A stretch of 64,000 nt of DNA from Aotearoamyces nothofagi (taxonomy: Eukaryota > Ascomycota > Leotiomycetes > Leotiales > Tympanidaceae): assembly GCA_015345905.1 (NCBI GenBank), contig JADDTR010000004.1:434001-498000 (forward strand), read 5' to 3'. Positions 1 to 10,360 of this stretch are shown piece after piece. Each line of letters begins with the position of its first letter. Within the stretch, counting starts at the first letter, position 1. The translations under genes were made by a program, and so were the position numbers. Below the pieces are notes generated by a model. It saw only the letters and a list, made by a program, of their open reading frames with translations, did not search any database and was not told where the DNA came from.

Positions 1-416
1 TCTGTTGGGGTCTAAAGAATCTAAATAGTCGAGAGACTCGCTCGCGACTTTCACGGTGTCCTTCCACTCGCCCAGCTTCAGATAACACGCCGCGATATTG
101 CTTTTCAGCACCGCCCGCTCGTAAAAGATGTAGGCGGGGCAAGCGCTCAGCGCCTTATCGTACGTCTCTATAGCATCCTTGAATTCCGATGCCGTAAATT
201 GTGAGTTTGCGAGCGCCTTGTAGTCGTTTGATTCTTGGAGGAGGGTCTGCCCCAATAGTCCGTTAGCAAGCCTACGACGTAAGGAATGACGTAGTTTAAA
301 AGCAAGCAAGCGCTTACAGCCTCTTCTTCAGGCGAGAAGCGCACAACCTCTTCTTTCTTTTCAACAGTTGTTGCGGTGTTGCCTTTGCGCTCGAAGCGCT
401 CGCTGCGAGTAGTCAT
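1..416 (-). CDS. TPR co-chaperone, TTC1-like (5' part; gene runs off the window)
   Basis: Two exons are visible: 318-416 (start) and 1-246, with an intron at 247-317 (GTAAGC donor, GCTAAC branch, CAG acceptor). After splicing the protein reads through an acidic EEEA stretch into LLQESNDYKALANSQF and a TPR helix pair (YDKALSACP, SNIAACYLKLGEW). This order matches the start of fungal tetratricopeptide repeat protein 1 (TTC1-like) proteins, which are Hsp70/Hsp90-binding adaptors in the cytosol. Only about 115 residues lie inside the window; the remaining TPRs and C-terminus are beyond base 1. It is divergent from the HAD gene, with 278 bp between the starts. The TPR assignment is seen directly; the TTC1 label is family inference. 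Confidence 0.75.
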
Positions 417-694
417 GTTGACGGAGGGGCAGTCTTCGGCGTGGTGGGGCTGGAGATGGATGGGATCTAAGTGAAGGCGAAGTGCGGAAGACTCCCGCTT
501 CTACTTAGACCCCTACGAACCCTTCTCTCTGGCAGCAGGACCACATCTTTGCAACAACACTAATTAGATACGCATTCATTTCCACAGGCATTGCTCTTCT
601 ACATACTTCACATCCAGAATATTTCTTCCCTGCAGTATCAACCATGGGGTCCGCAAGAACAGAGTAAATCCCCCAAAAAATTCTTTGACTCACA

Positions 695-1543
695 ATGAAT
701 TCTGCTAACCCCTCCTTCTTCAGCTTCCCGCCCATTCGGGCTTGCCTCTTTGATATGGATGGTCTGCTCCTCAATACCGAAGATTTATACACGGAAACGG
801 TCAACACAATACTCAAACGTTATAACCGACCTCTAATGCCGTGGTCCATCAAGGCGCAACTCCAAGGGCGTCCAGGTCCTGCTTCAGCAGAGGTCTTCCA
901 AGCCTGGGCAAAACTGCCACTTTCTCCAGAGCAATTAGCCTCTCAGACATCAGAAATTCAACGGCGACTTTTCCCCTCCGCTGCCCCACTACCCGGCGTC
1001 GAAACACTGCTCAAGAATCTAAACAACGCGAAACCTAAGAATGCCAAGGGATCTGAGAAGGTTCATCTGGCGTTGGCAACGAGTTCGCATAAGCTAAATT
1101 TTGAGCTGAAGACGGACCATTTAGGACGTTTGTTTGCAGTCTTTGAGGAGAAGAGGAGGGTACTAGGTGACGATGCGAGGATCGAGATAGGAAGAGGCAA
1201 ACCAGCGCCGGATATCTATCTTCTCGCGCTAGAAATGGTGAATTCAACACTTCCTGAAGGAGAGGAGAAGGTTAAGCCAGAAGAGTGTTTAGTATTTGAG
1301 GATAGTGTGTTAGGTGTTGAGGCTGGTCGGAGAGCGGGGATGAGGGTTGTATGGTGTCCACATCCTGGGTTGGCAGCGGAGTTTGAGGGCAGGGAGAAGG
1401 AAGTTCTTGCTGGTAGTATTACGGATAATGGCAATGGGACCTCGGGAGAGGCGGTCGGAGTTGTGGGAGACGGATGGGGAGAGCACTTGGATACCCTGGA
1501 GAATTTCCCTTACGACAGATATGGGATTGTAGTGGGGTCTTAA
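695..1543 (+). CDS. HAD-superfamily phosphatase (pseudouridine-5'-phosphatase / YKL033W-A type)
   Basis: Single-exon, 282 aa. Motif I is CLFDMDGLLLNTED near residues 17-30, with the nucleophile and acid/base aspartates in DMDG. Motif II is the ATSSH stretch near residue 128. The lysine of motif III is in GRGKPAPDIY, and motif IV is VFEDSVLGVEAG, where the Asp binds Mg2+. The small helical cap between motifs I and II is typical of HAD subfamily IA. Relatives include yeast YKL033W-A and human HDHD1, which dephosphorylate small phosphate esters such as pseudouridine 5'-phosphate. Substrate here is inferred only. The length is somewhat longer than bacterial members, with a loose Gly-rich insertion near residues 240-260. 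The start is the first ATG in frame. Confidence 0.85.
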   Translation: MNSANPSFFSFPPIRACLFDMDGLLLNTEDLYTETVNTILKRYNRPLMPWSIKAQLQGRPGPASAEVFQAWAKLPLSPEQLASQTSEIQRRLFPSAAPLPGVETLLKNLNNAKPKNAKGSEKVHLALATSSHKLNFELKTDHLGRLFAVFEEKRRVLGDDARIEIGRGKPAPDIYLLALEMVNSTLPEGEEKVKPEECLVFEDSVLGVEAGRRAGMRVVWCPHPGLAAEFEGREKEVLAGSITDNGNGTSGEAVGVVGDGWGEHLDTLENFPYDRYGIVVGS

Positions 1544-2022
1544 TATTTCACGAGAGGGAGCAAGCACGAAGTCGACTGGCTTCGGACCGATACGCTATAT
1601 TTCGAGGCTTCAAATGAAACTCAACATCGAAAGGGCAAAGGATATTTCAAAATAGACAGGTTAGCAAGAGATAGAAAGGACGGTCAGGGTTTTATAGAGC
1701 ATTGTTTCTAGATCTTAGACACAAATATAGATTTGCATTTGCTGTAGAGGGCATGGGATTCTGACAAAGATTTCGATACATGGGTGATTGAACGTGGTAC
1801 TCGACCAACAAATCATCGCCTCCATCCGCCACCCTCGAATGCCATCCAGATTTAAACTCATGCGCTAGTGACTGCTAGCGGCGATCAGCCCTTCCGCCAC
1901 ATCTTCAGCCTTGCGCCTCTGTTTTCCCTGGCTCGCAGGGCCAACGCTGGCCGATTGATCAGTAACCTCATCTCCGCCGACCTCAAAGCCCGCCCTTGTC
2001 CGTACTGTACATCTCTGCCACA
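1544..2022. other. intergenic, HAD to XAP5
   Basis: About 480 bp that should hold the HAD 3' end and the XAP5 promoter. I see no RNA gene, repeat or further coding exon. Confidence 0.5.
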
Positions 2023-3389
2023 ATGTCGAGCAAGCCGCCCTCCGGCGCCGCCACGCCCAATCCGCGCTTCACGTCTCAGACCAAGACGGCCGAGGACCTG
2101 CTCGCAAACCAGACGGTCGGCCTGGTCAACCTCTCCGACTTCCGCAAGCGCCGTGCCGAGGCCATCGAGCAGAAGGAGCGCGACGCGCAGCACGCCCTGC
2201 TCGGAAGCAGAGGCGGCTCGGGGGCCGTGACGCCGTCGACGAGTGTCTCGGGGTGAGTCCTTCCATTCATTGCCTCTCTGTGCAGCTTACGACCGCGACT
2301 ATGTGCCTGCGATTGATGATGATGATGATGATGATGATGATAATGATGATGGTGATGAGTAGAGCGTGTGCTGATGTGATTGGTGCAGTGCTTCAACGCC
2401 CGCCGATACCCAGAAGAAGACCAAGAAGCGCAAGGTCGGCACGCCGAAGCTGAGTTTCGGCATCGACGACGACGAGGGCGACGAGGCGGAGCAGGACAGC
2501 GACATCTCTGCGGCTGCGAGGACGAGCGCCGTCGGAGAGTCCAGATCGCAGACGTCGTCGCCGGCGCCCGGTTCGGCGGCTCCGAAGCGCAAGTTCGCGC
2601 CGAATGCTGCGGTGGGGTTGGTGCCGAAGCCGCTCACCAAGAGATCGCTGCTGCAGGAGTCGCAGACGCGGGAGACTTTGAGGAAGGAGTTCTTGCAGCT
2701 GCAGGAGCGGGTTAAGGAGACGCAGATTGCGGTTCCCTTTGTCTTCTATGACGGGAGCAATATCCCTGGTGGAGTGTGCAGGGTCAAGAAGGGAGACTTC
2801 GTGTGGGTGTTCTTGGATGGGAGCAGAAAAGTAGGAGCAGAGGTTGGTGCCGGCGTTGGAGGCGAGGGTGCAAAGGGTGAGGCAAAGGCTAGGAGAGAGT
2901 GGGCAAGAGTTGGGGTGGATGATTTAATGATGGTTAGAGGGGAAATCATAATCCCACATGTGAGTACACTCTCAGGATCAGAGTCCAGACCATATACTAA
3001 CATGGAAACCCGTATAGCATTATGATTTCTACTACTTCATCATGAACCGGACCTTGGGTCCTAACAAGCGTCTACTCTTCGACTATAATTCGCAACCTCC
3101 GCAAACTGCGGATCCTTCTGACACTCCAACCGAGCCCGATAATCTCGACAACTACAATCCTCTGGCCAGGCCCTCTTCAGCCAAACCCAAACAGACTAGC
3201 AATATCCCAATCACAGATCTCGAAGGCGCGAAGGATGATCCAACTTTTACGAAAGTCGTGGATCGGCGGTGGTATGAACGTAACAAACATATATTTCCTG
3301 CCAGTGTATGGCAAGAATTCGACCCGGAGAAGGACTACCAGAAGGAGGTTAAGAGAGACGTTGGAGGGAATGCATTCTTCTTCTCATGA
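2023..3389 (+). CDS. XAP5 (FAM50)-family nuclear protein
   Basis: Three exons: 2023-2252, 2389-2959 and 3018-3389, giving 390 aa. The N-terminus has NQTVGLVNLSDFRKRRAE. A Lys-rich nuclear localisation patch (QKKTKKRKVG) opens exon 2. The C-terminal XAP5 domain carries FVFYDGSNIPGGVCRVKKGD, then FLDGSRK, REWARVGVDDLMMVRGEIIIPH and YDFYYFIMNRTLGPNKRLLF across the second intron, ending in RRWYERNKHIFPASVWQEF. Members associate with spliceosomal C complexes in animals and with the circadian clock in plants; a nuclear RNA-processing role is expected. An upstream in-frame ATG at 1996 would add nine residues, but the 2023 ATG (CACAATG) begins the usual MSSKPPSG sequence. It converges on the membrane-protein gene at 3656. 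Confidence 0.92.
2311..2358. repeat. (ATG)n microsatellite in XAP5 intron 1
   Basis: An imperfect GAT/ATG trinucleotide run fills much of the 136-bp first intron of the XAP5 gene. It makes long Met or His runs in other frames, which are artefacts. Confidence 0.85.
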
Positions 3390-3655
3390 TCTATCCCACT
3401 TTGTTCAGCCATGTAGCTGTTGTGGGTCAAAAATATGGTGCTGTTTCAATATTTAAACAGTAGAAATGGCGTTACGTCCTCTTCACTAGAAAAGAAGTTA
3501 GCTAGATACCCAGGAGAAAATAGAAAGCATCATAAACACTTACTAATCTACGAGTTCCTAGGCTGGCGTGCTCTGGGAGGGCGTGGGCTCTGAATAGATG
3601 CGTTTTCAGCATGCGGTGATTCCCAATTCTTTAAATCCAAATCCCATTTCACACT

Positions 3656-4126
3656 TCAGCCAAACGCACACCAAACAAGATACATGCCGCAGACAACAAT
3701 CCAGCCAGGCCAAAACACCAGTAAGGCAACAGCATTAGGATTCATTAACCAAACCATAAACTCGAAAAATATCCTATCCCTAGCCTTCTCTGTACGTTTC
3801 CATGCTTTCCTCAGCACCCACTTTGCATGGCTGGCCAGGATCTGCAGCACAATAATAGTGTTGACGGCTAGGACCTGTGCCGCGGGGACGACAGTCAGAG
3901 CGAGGGCGTGCAGAGTGTGGAAGAGATTTACAGCGAGGATTTGGGCGGCGGAGAAGAGGTGTTGGAGTATGAAGAAGACGGTGTCGCTGAGGAGTTGTTG
4001 GAAGAGAGATGCCAGATACAGGGAGTAGTTCAAGGCAGGCGTGATGATTGTGCGGAGGGTAGTAGTACCACCCGCGATGGGATTCGTCATGGGTGGTGTG
4101 TGTAGAATGGAGTTGAGGACGGCCAT
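3656..4126 (-). CDS. small multi-pass membrane protein, unknown function
   Basis: Single-exon, 156 aa. It is strongly hydrophobic from about residue 25 to 95 (LYLASLFQQLLSDTVFFILQ, then repeats of AAQILAVN and AAQVLAVN) and again at the C-terminus (VALLVFWPGWIVVCGMYLVW). The central segment WVLRKAWKRTEKARDRIFF is basic. This fits two or three membrane helices around a charged loop. The duplicated Ala-Val-Asn motif suggests an internal repeat. I do not recognise a family. A TGACGTCA element lies 76 bp upstream of the ATG. A real gene is likely because the frame is open for the whole length, begins with ATG, and has coherent transmembrane composition. Confidence 0.6.
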   Translation of the reverse strand: MAVLNSILHTPPMTNPIAGGTTTLRTIITPALNYSLYLASLFQQLLSDTVFFILQHLFSAAQILAVNLFHTLHALALTVVPAAQVLAVNTIIVLQILASHAKWVLRKAWKRTEKARDRIFFEFMVWLMNPNAVALLVFWPGWIVVCGMYLVWCAFG

Positions 4127-4201
4127 GGCTGCTGCAAGCTCAGAGGCGGCCGTGGAGGGGTTTTATGTGCTTCGGTGTTCGGGCATATATATATCTCTCT
4201 C

Positions 4202-4209
4202 TGACGTCA
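4202..4209. promoter_or_regulatory. CRE-like palindrome TGACGTCA
   Basis: A perfect 8-bp CRE (bZIP/ATF site) lies 76 bp upstream of the membrane-protein ATG, next to an alternating AT tract and a CT run. In fungi such sites are bound by ATF/CREB-type bZIP stress regulators. Binding here is inference. Confidence 0.5.
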
Positions 4210-4460
4210 AGCTGTCGTATACAGAGTTTTATGGTTGTCTCTTTCGAGAAAAGTCTCTCGTTTTCTGGCGAGTAGACTGTCTCGGGATTCTTGGCAGCAG
4301 GTGACGGGCGAGCGGTGCTGGCGTGCGAAGATGCTAGAATCTAGACCTCGTTATGTCTGTTCTTTCGGATCTGCATCTCCACCGGGACGATCAAAACTAT
4401 TCCCGCTGCGGAAGCTCAGACAGGACAATGCAAGTGACTGGATCTCCACTCAAGTAGAGG

Positions 4461-4499
4461 ATATCGAGTATGCCGAGTATATCGAGTGTGTCGAGTATA
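4461..4499. repeat. 9-bp tandem repeat (ATATCGAGT)
   Basis: About four imperfect copies of a 9-mer, with variants ATATCGAGT, ATGCCGAGT and GTGTCGAGT. Confidence 0.85.
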
Positions 4500-4983
4500 G
4501 AAAGAAGTTTAGGTATAGAGGCATAACCAGACGGACTGGAGACAACAAAACATCACAACACATCAAGCAGGAAGAAGACTGACGAGACAATAAAGTCGGC
4601 CAAATCAGACCTCCCGCCATCTCTCCTGCAGTAGCGCCTCACATGCAAGCGAACACGGAAAAGGCGCAGAGAGCAGAGACGCTATGCCACAAGCGGACAT
4701 AGCTGCCCGGCTTGCCCCACTTCCTGTACGGAACCGTAGTACGGACGCTCGCAGATACCAGAGACGCAGCGTCGCAACCTCTGCGGCTGGCATGTGATAG
4801 GGCCACGTGCAAAAGCCGCATTCCTGAGTGTGGCAGCCCGTGGCCAAGTCCGGTACGGGAAGTCCGGTACGGGGAGTCCAGAGCACAACGGCTTTGTGAC
4901 GGCCTGCCTTTGTCGATGTAAATGATGCCCATTGTGCGAAGATGCACCAATTAGATAGATGAGGTAGGAACCTACTCTGGGTA

Positions 4984-5050
4984 GCTGTGAGGCTGTGAGG
5001 CTGCGAGGCTGCGAGGCTGTAAGGCTGCGAGGCTGTGAGGCTGCGAGGCT
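4984..5050. repeat. 8-bp tandem repeat (GCTGYGAG)
   Basis: About eight head-to-tail copies of GCTGTGAG/GCTGCGAG, differing mainly by C/T at one position. The unit is not a multiple of three, so it is noncoding. Confidence 0.9.
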
Positions 5051-5667
5051 TTTGAACCTCCACGGCAGAGGCGCCGGCTGGGCCAATCGACAGCCCTGCC
5101 ACAGGCATGAGCAGGAGGTGTCACGTGGGTGTCATTCACTCGTCGGCTTGGCAGGCGCGCCCGGGAGAAGGGATTGGCTGGCTGATCGCCTCCTCGCGCG
5201 GGTGTGGCGGCAGGGAAGAGGGAGATTCCAATACCGAGATCTTGGCTACAAGGTATAGGGAAAGCTCTCGTCGGTAATCGACGAAGGCGCTTCCTGCATA
5301 TCATTCTGTGCAAGTAAACGCTTCTGTCTTGAATCAGAAATTCGTTGTCAATCACCGACGAAACAAAGCAATTCACAAGAGTCAAGAATTGATTGGTTCT
5401 TTGTTACATTCTAATGAATCTTGTCTAGGTTCCTGCCCGTTGTCTACTATTTAATGGCTATAAACACATTTACCAGAAATTTGAAATCCATGCTAAAAAC
5501 CACCGTCCAGAACTGACGCAAACGCAAGAAGGAAGGATGCTTGCAGGGTACAAGCTGAGATTGCGAGCGGTCAAAGGGAAAAGGGCGCGAGACCTGCTCG
5601 TTGGCTGAAGTGCACACTAAAATCGGAGCGGAGATGATTGTGAATGTAGCAGCAGAGTTACATATCC

Positions 5668-8236
5668 TCAATCGCGCTCGAGGTGTGGGGAAAGGATGCG
5701 GCTATCAAAAGGATTCTCTACGACCCCCAGAGCCTGGTCTTGGACGGCATCGTCATCATTGGCGGCGAAAAAACACTGCGCATTGATGTCGAACTCGCCT
5801 TCAGGGCTTAGGTCACCACGTGCGATCGCAAGAAATTGGAAGGGCATGAGAAACTGAGCAAAATGCCCCCTGAAGGTACCGCTGATATCGTAGATGTATG
5901 CCCCTACACCATAGAAGCCAACTGGCAGGTCAGGATGGTACCATTGCTCACCAGCAAATCTGCTGTTATAGCCACGTGCATAGATGCGCAGGTGGTGCAG
6001 TGAAAACTGGTCGGCAAACCCCTGATCAATTCCGAGAAACTGGCAAATGATCTGCTTGTACAAATACTCAAGGTTCTGAGCGCTTCCAAATTGGTCGACC
6101 GGCGTGTTTTCCTGGAGCTGTGGTTGCGCTGGTTGATAACTAGGAGCGACGGCGCTATGCAAGTATGGGTCGAGCATGTCTTCGCTGTAGAGAGCGGTGT
6201 CTATGGCAGATTCTTGGAGGTTAATGTCTTGGTCATTATGGCCTGCGCTTGAGAGTTGGAGAATGCCGGAACTACTGTTGTTGAGGAGGTCTGCAGGAAC
6301 CGGTACAGCCTCCTTATCATTGGTTGACTTGGGCACCTTTGACTGTCGTTGTGAACGTGAACGAGTGGCACGGCGACTAGAATTGTGAACAAGCCCGTCG
6401 TCTTCATCATCCTCCTCGGAATCCATCTCGCTCTCTTCAGACTCGTCTTCGTCGGCAGAGGAAGAATGACGCTTTCTGGACCTTGGCTTTTGGAGGCGAC
6501 GCTTTTTGGTCAAAGGCCTCTTAGACGGGCTGACGACCTCGAGGATTTCTTTGTCTGCGGTATCGATTCGTGTTCTCTTTTGGCCACTCTGGCTTCGAAT
6601 GGGAGGCAATGTAAACACCTTCTTTTCTTCTCGCTCACCCTCGTCAGAATCGGTATTCCATGAACCAGTCTCTTTATTGACGAGCCCCTTTTTCATAGCC
6701 TTCTGACCGGCTTTATTCTGGAGAGTTTTATTATCGTTCAACTTCTTGTTCTGCTTTTTTTGCTATAAGGACTTAAGTCAGTGATTGCAATACGACAGAA
6801 ACAAGAAATAGTGTTGTCCATACCTTCATTTCAGCCGCTGGCCGCCCAACAGCCCTATGGACAAATGAAGGGCGTAAAATCTGCTTCACAAAAGCTTTTG
6901 AGTGCTTGCAGGTGTTAGCTAGTGTCATTTGAAAGCAAATCTATTTTCTTACCTGGCATGCCCAAATGACGTTCTCCATGCGTTCAGAGAAGCTGGGATA
7001 CGGCTCGGCTTTGGATTCTTCATGAATTGTAGAAGAATCATTGCCTTCCTGAACGTCCCTAGCAGCAAGCTAAGAGAAGAAGGTCAGCAAGGCTTCGACA
7101 AGGTGATTTGGTAACCTAGCTATTGGAGGCGGGGAGATGTCGTAGATGCCTCGGAATAGTAACAGTTAGTATACTTACTATAACTTCCCAACTTGCTAGT
7201 TCAAAAGCTTTCCGAGAATACTGGCCACGAGAAAATGCTTTGGTAACTTTAGACCCGTCGAATACATCATCAAGATTCCGCATTGCGTCGAAGACCCTTT
7301 TTACCCAGAAGCGCTGCGTAGCAGCATCCAGAGGGAAATCACTAGGATTCTTCTCAGCGTTAGGTCGATGAAATTTAGCAGCTCTGAAAGATGCTTCATC
7401 CACAATAGTCAGGCCATCCATATTGTTATCATCACCAATTGATTTTGGCACAGCCTGGCGCGGTGACAACACAAATGATGAAGAGTCTAAGCCATGTACA
7501 GCGATACCTGGCTGAGACTCCATTAGGGATGTCGAGGGTTGATAGAAACCTTGCTGCTCGCCACCAGGTCCACTCCAAAGCTGGGTTCCATAAGATGCAT
7601 CGCTGAAGAGATTGGTTGGACCGGCCTGCGGTTGGTGGCCATATCCTAGACGAACCCGAGAAGACAGTGGTGGTAGAGAACCATGGCTTGGATTTGACAT
7701 TGGCTGGCCCAGCATTCCGTATTGGTTTATTCCTGCATCGTACATGTAATTGCTTGGATGATTCGACAACCCATCATTGGTACCAGTCACAATGCTGTGG
7801 GCCGTATTTTGGACGTTTATTGATGTCCAAGTCGACATCTCGTCTTCATGGGTTGGCTGGCTCCGTCTAGGAGCAGCGTCCGCACCATCTGACAAGATCT
7901 GCTATCGTAATTACTGTTAGATGTTATAAGGCAAGGAGTTGTTAGAAGACCGCTTACCAATGGCCCAGATGCCATGCCCAGACCAAGTGAATTTGGTACG
8001 GTAAAAGGAGAGACTGTTGGATCTGTACCAGTCTCCATATTGGTGGAATTGTAGTCGATCTTCCTAAAAGCCACTTGCTCCCAATACGGATCTTCTGGTT
8101 CAGGTGCGTCAAAGCTTCCCGGAAATTGGGAGCCGCTGTAGAGATGAATACTAGAGCTTGCCGGGGAGCTTAGTAGCGAACCCTGATCGAAATTGTCAGG
8201 AATATTTAAATCTGCTGACACTAAAAACTGGTCCAT
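5668..8236 (-). CDS. 764-aa conserved-looking unknown protein, probably nuclear
   Basis: Five exons reconstructed by phase: 7958-8236, 7179-7901, 6953-7069, 6824-6904 and 5668-6762. The N-terminal ~330 residues are Ser/Gly/Gln-rich and probably disordered. A compact helical region follows (WVKRVFDAMRNLDDVFDGSK, ELASWEVI, MENVIWACQHSKAFVKQIL), continued across introns into FVHRAVGRPAAEMKQKKQNK. Next come Lys/Arg-rich nuclear signals (SKRPLTKKRRLQKPRSRKRH) and an acidic run near DEDESEESEMDSEEDDEDD. The C-terminal domain has YHPDLPVGFYGVGAYIYD and FAQFLMPFQFLAIA. I do not recognise a characterised family; it resembles uncharacterised filamentous-ascomycete proteins. The 7179/7069 junction is chosen because only the CTTAG acceptor keeps the frame open. 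The exon 2 acceptor is a tandem TAGCAG (NAGNAG). Confidence 0.75.
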
Positions 8237-9186
8237 CTAAGAACGATCCAATATTCGCTATGCTGTACAGAGGATGTCAACAAATATTAGCATCCAAAGA
8301 CGTGTACAGATAAGTAAAAATCATAAGACAAGCGAGGACAGTAAAGACAATAGAACTTGAATAAGAAATATTCCTATTGTAGAAATAATATTGTAAGGAA
8401 CAAAAACTCACATTTCCCAAAAATAGTGATCGAAGCTATTCTGCACTTCCAGCCAATGTTAGCTACGATATCTGTTATCGAAGCTCGATGTGAAGCAGTT
8501 CACGTGAGACAATGATTGCCCACTATCTTATGTTCTTGATACTTCTTGCAAGTAGAATTAACTGTGCTATGTCAGAGATGATATGATACTTAGCAATGTG
8601 ATGTTCTGAATTGATATAGAATGAAGCAGAAGGAGAGTATTGATACAGTAGCCTCTTAAATGGGGGCTTAGCGCAGACCGGTTAGGCCTAGCGCACACGC
8701 CAACATGTGTAGCGTAGATACGCGAGGTTAAGCGAGATGCGGAGTTGAGATTGGCGTTCTTAAAGTGAGTTTGAACAGGAATGACAGAGAAAAAGTGAGG
8801 TTGCAGCAGGCTGCTAAAGGACGCGGCTAAGACGTAAACTGTGCTTTTGGTCTAGCACTTTAAGGTATTTCCATAGCCACACAGCAGTAATTACAAGTCG
8901 ACACAAGTCAACGCAAGCAGATGCAAAGCAACTCAATTGCTTTCACGATAACATTGAACCGGGAGTGACGGGGAAATGGTTTAGTGGAAGGCGGTAAACT
9001 AACGTGAAGTGGACATCGGCCAACTTTTGGGACAACCCTCTAACACATTTTGATAGAGGCCAGACAGCCTGTAAAATGCTCCAGGGGCTCTACAGCGACT
9101 GTAGAGTACAGCGAGAACTGCAGAAAAAAGTGGCATCAAAGCCTAGGAAGCAACGACGTACACTTCTCACCTCGGGCCGTGATCTT
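8237..9186. other. intergenic, upstream of the 764-aa gene
   Basis: About 950 bp between the start of the 764-aa gene and the stop of the nuclease gene. I see no RNA gene, long repeat or exon. Confidence 0.5.
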
Positions 9187-10360
9187 TCACAACTCCTCTG
9201 TCGACTTAGTGCTAGTAATTAAGTCCATCCATGCGGCTAATCTATGGCGGTTCATTAGTAAATCAGACTATTGCAAGGTAAGCAAGCTTCTCCTAAACAT
9301 ACCTATACCCAGCTCTTGCAATCTGCAAGTTGATCACAGGAATCGCCGTCTCATAGTACGTTCCGTTCAGTTCCTTCCCTTCCAAGGCATCTGCTCCTTC
9401 TGGTAGAACGGTGGTACAGACATATGCATTTGCTTCTTTAGCCCACTTGAGCGAGCTAGAGATCGGATCATCAATGTTCACGCCAGTCAGCCATTCCTTT
9501 GCAGTTAGTTTATACTGGCCAGATATAATGGTGGCTGTGAGCAATGCCGCCCATTTCTGGGCATCGGCGAGTGTATAGCCGCCCACGAACTTTTCCTTCG
9601 TCAGTAAAGACTAAAGTTGCAGAATACTACGTACCTTTTCCAGGATACTGGTGTCCCAAACACTGTGCAGATTTGTGTGTTTCCCATCAAAGGTCACCGT
9701 ATTTATGCCATTTCCGCCCTTGTCTAGATTTTCATCATGGAGCGGTTGGTGGATGTCACCCACAAACTGAGCATCAATGGTAAATCAGCATTGTCCTTTG
9801 AGTGACAAGATACAGAGCCAATGTCTCCAGCAGATTTGCTCACATGAATGAGGAACTATACAGCAAGTTAGTTTTGCGCAAAGCATTAGGATGGTTCAAC
9901 GGACCTTCGCTGCTATTGCATGCTCTTCAGCACTGAGCTTCTGATCGAGGAGTCTTGTCGTCTATTCGTTGAATTTAATATTACTCCCGTTGCATCTGAA
10001 CAGGCCGAGTTTACTTACATAATTATTAATTGCCCCAATCACACAGCCTATTTCAGGGCAGTCTCTATCGAAGGCCACGTCACAGCTAAATGGAGGAGTA
10101 TCCATCGCATCGATAAAATGAAGCGGCGCAGTCCAACGGCCAGCTGCTGTATAGCGGTATGAATCTGCCCAGCTGGCAACCCCGGCAAGATACGTTGGTT
10201 CGGTGTCATTAAGGAGGAGCCGAAACAAGGTTTGAGTCTGTGGTTGAACAAACTTCTGTGCGATCAGAGCAACTGTCATGTGGCCAAGACCTCCCCATGC
10301 ATGGCTTGTAGATATTACAGAAAGGTAGAGGAGGTAGCTGGCTAGTAGTGAGAGTTTCAT
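9187..10360 (-). CDS. secreted S1/P1-type zinc nuclease
   Basis: Six exons: 10019-10360, 9905-9961, 9844-9855 (12 nt), 9635-9766, 9303-9589 and 9187-9241, giving 294 aa. A 21-residue signal peptide ends ...STSHA, leaving Trp1 as mature N-terminus. Mature numbering matches nuclease P1: Trp1, His6 (WGGLGH), Asp45 (ASWAD), His60 (LHFID), His116, Asp120 and His126 (FLIH-FVGD-IHQPLH). NLH and VWDT provide the last His and Asp. These ligands hold the three Zn2+ that cleave single-stranded DNA and RNA. The microexon encodes FLIH, including His116. The last intron (GTATGT...TACTAAT...TAG) restores the typical ending AGYRLAAW. It is an extracellular or vacuolar enzyme for scavenging nucleotides. Each junction keeps phase and family consensus. 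Confidence 0.9.

Larger units (their letters stand above)
4127..5667. other. 1.5-kb intergenic region with two minisatellites
   Basis: There is no convincing gene. The open frames at 4605-5385 come from the 8-bp repeat and change frame with it. The stretch holds the promoter of the 3656-4126 gene, the 9-bp and 8-bp tandem repeats listed separately, and the 3' side of the 5668-8236 gene. Confidence 0.6.

Noticed and set aside
2253-2453. Frames with Met or His runs near the XAP5 gene
   Set aside because: They come from the (ATG)n microsatellite in intron 1.
4605-5385. Several 70-167-codon frames across the 8-bp repeat
   Set aside because: The unit length is not a multiple of three, so repeats read as SLTASQP-type proteins in every frame.
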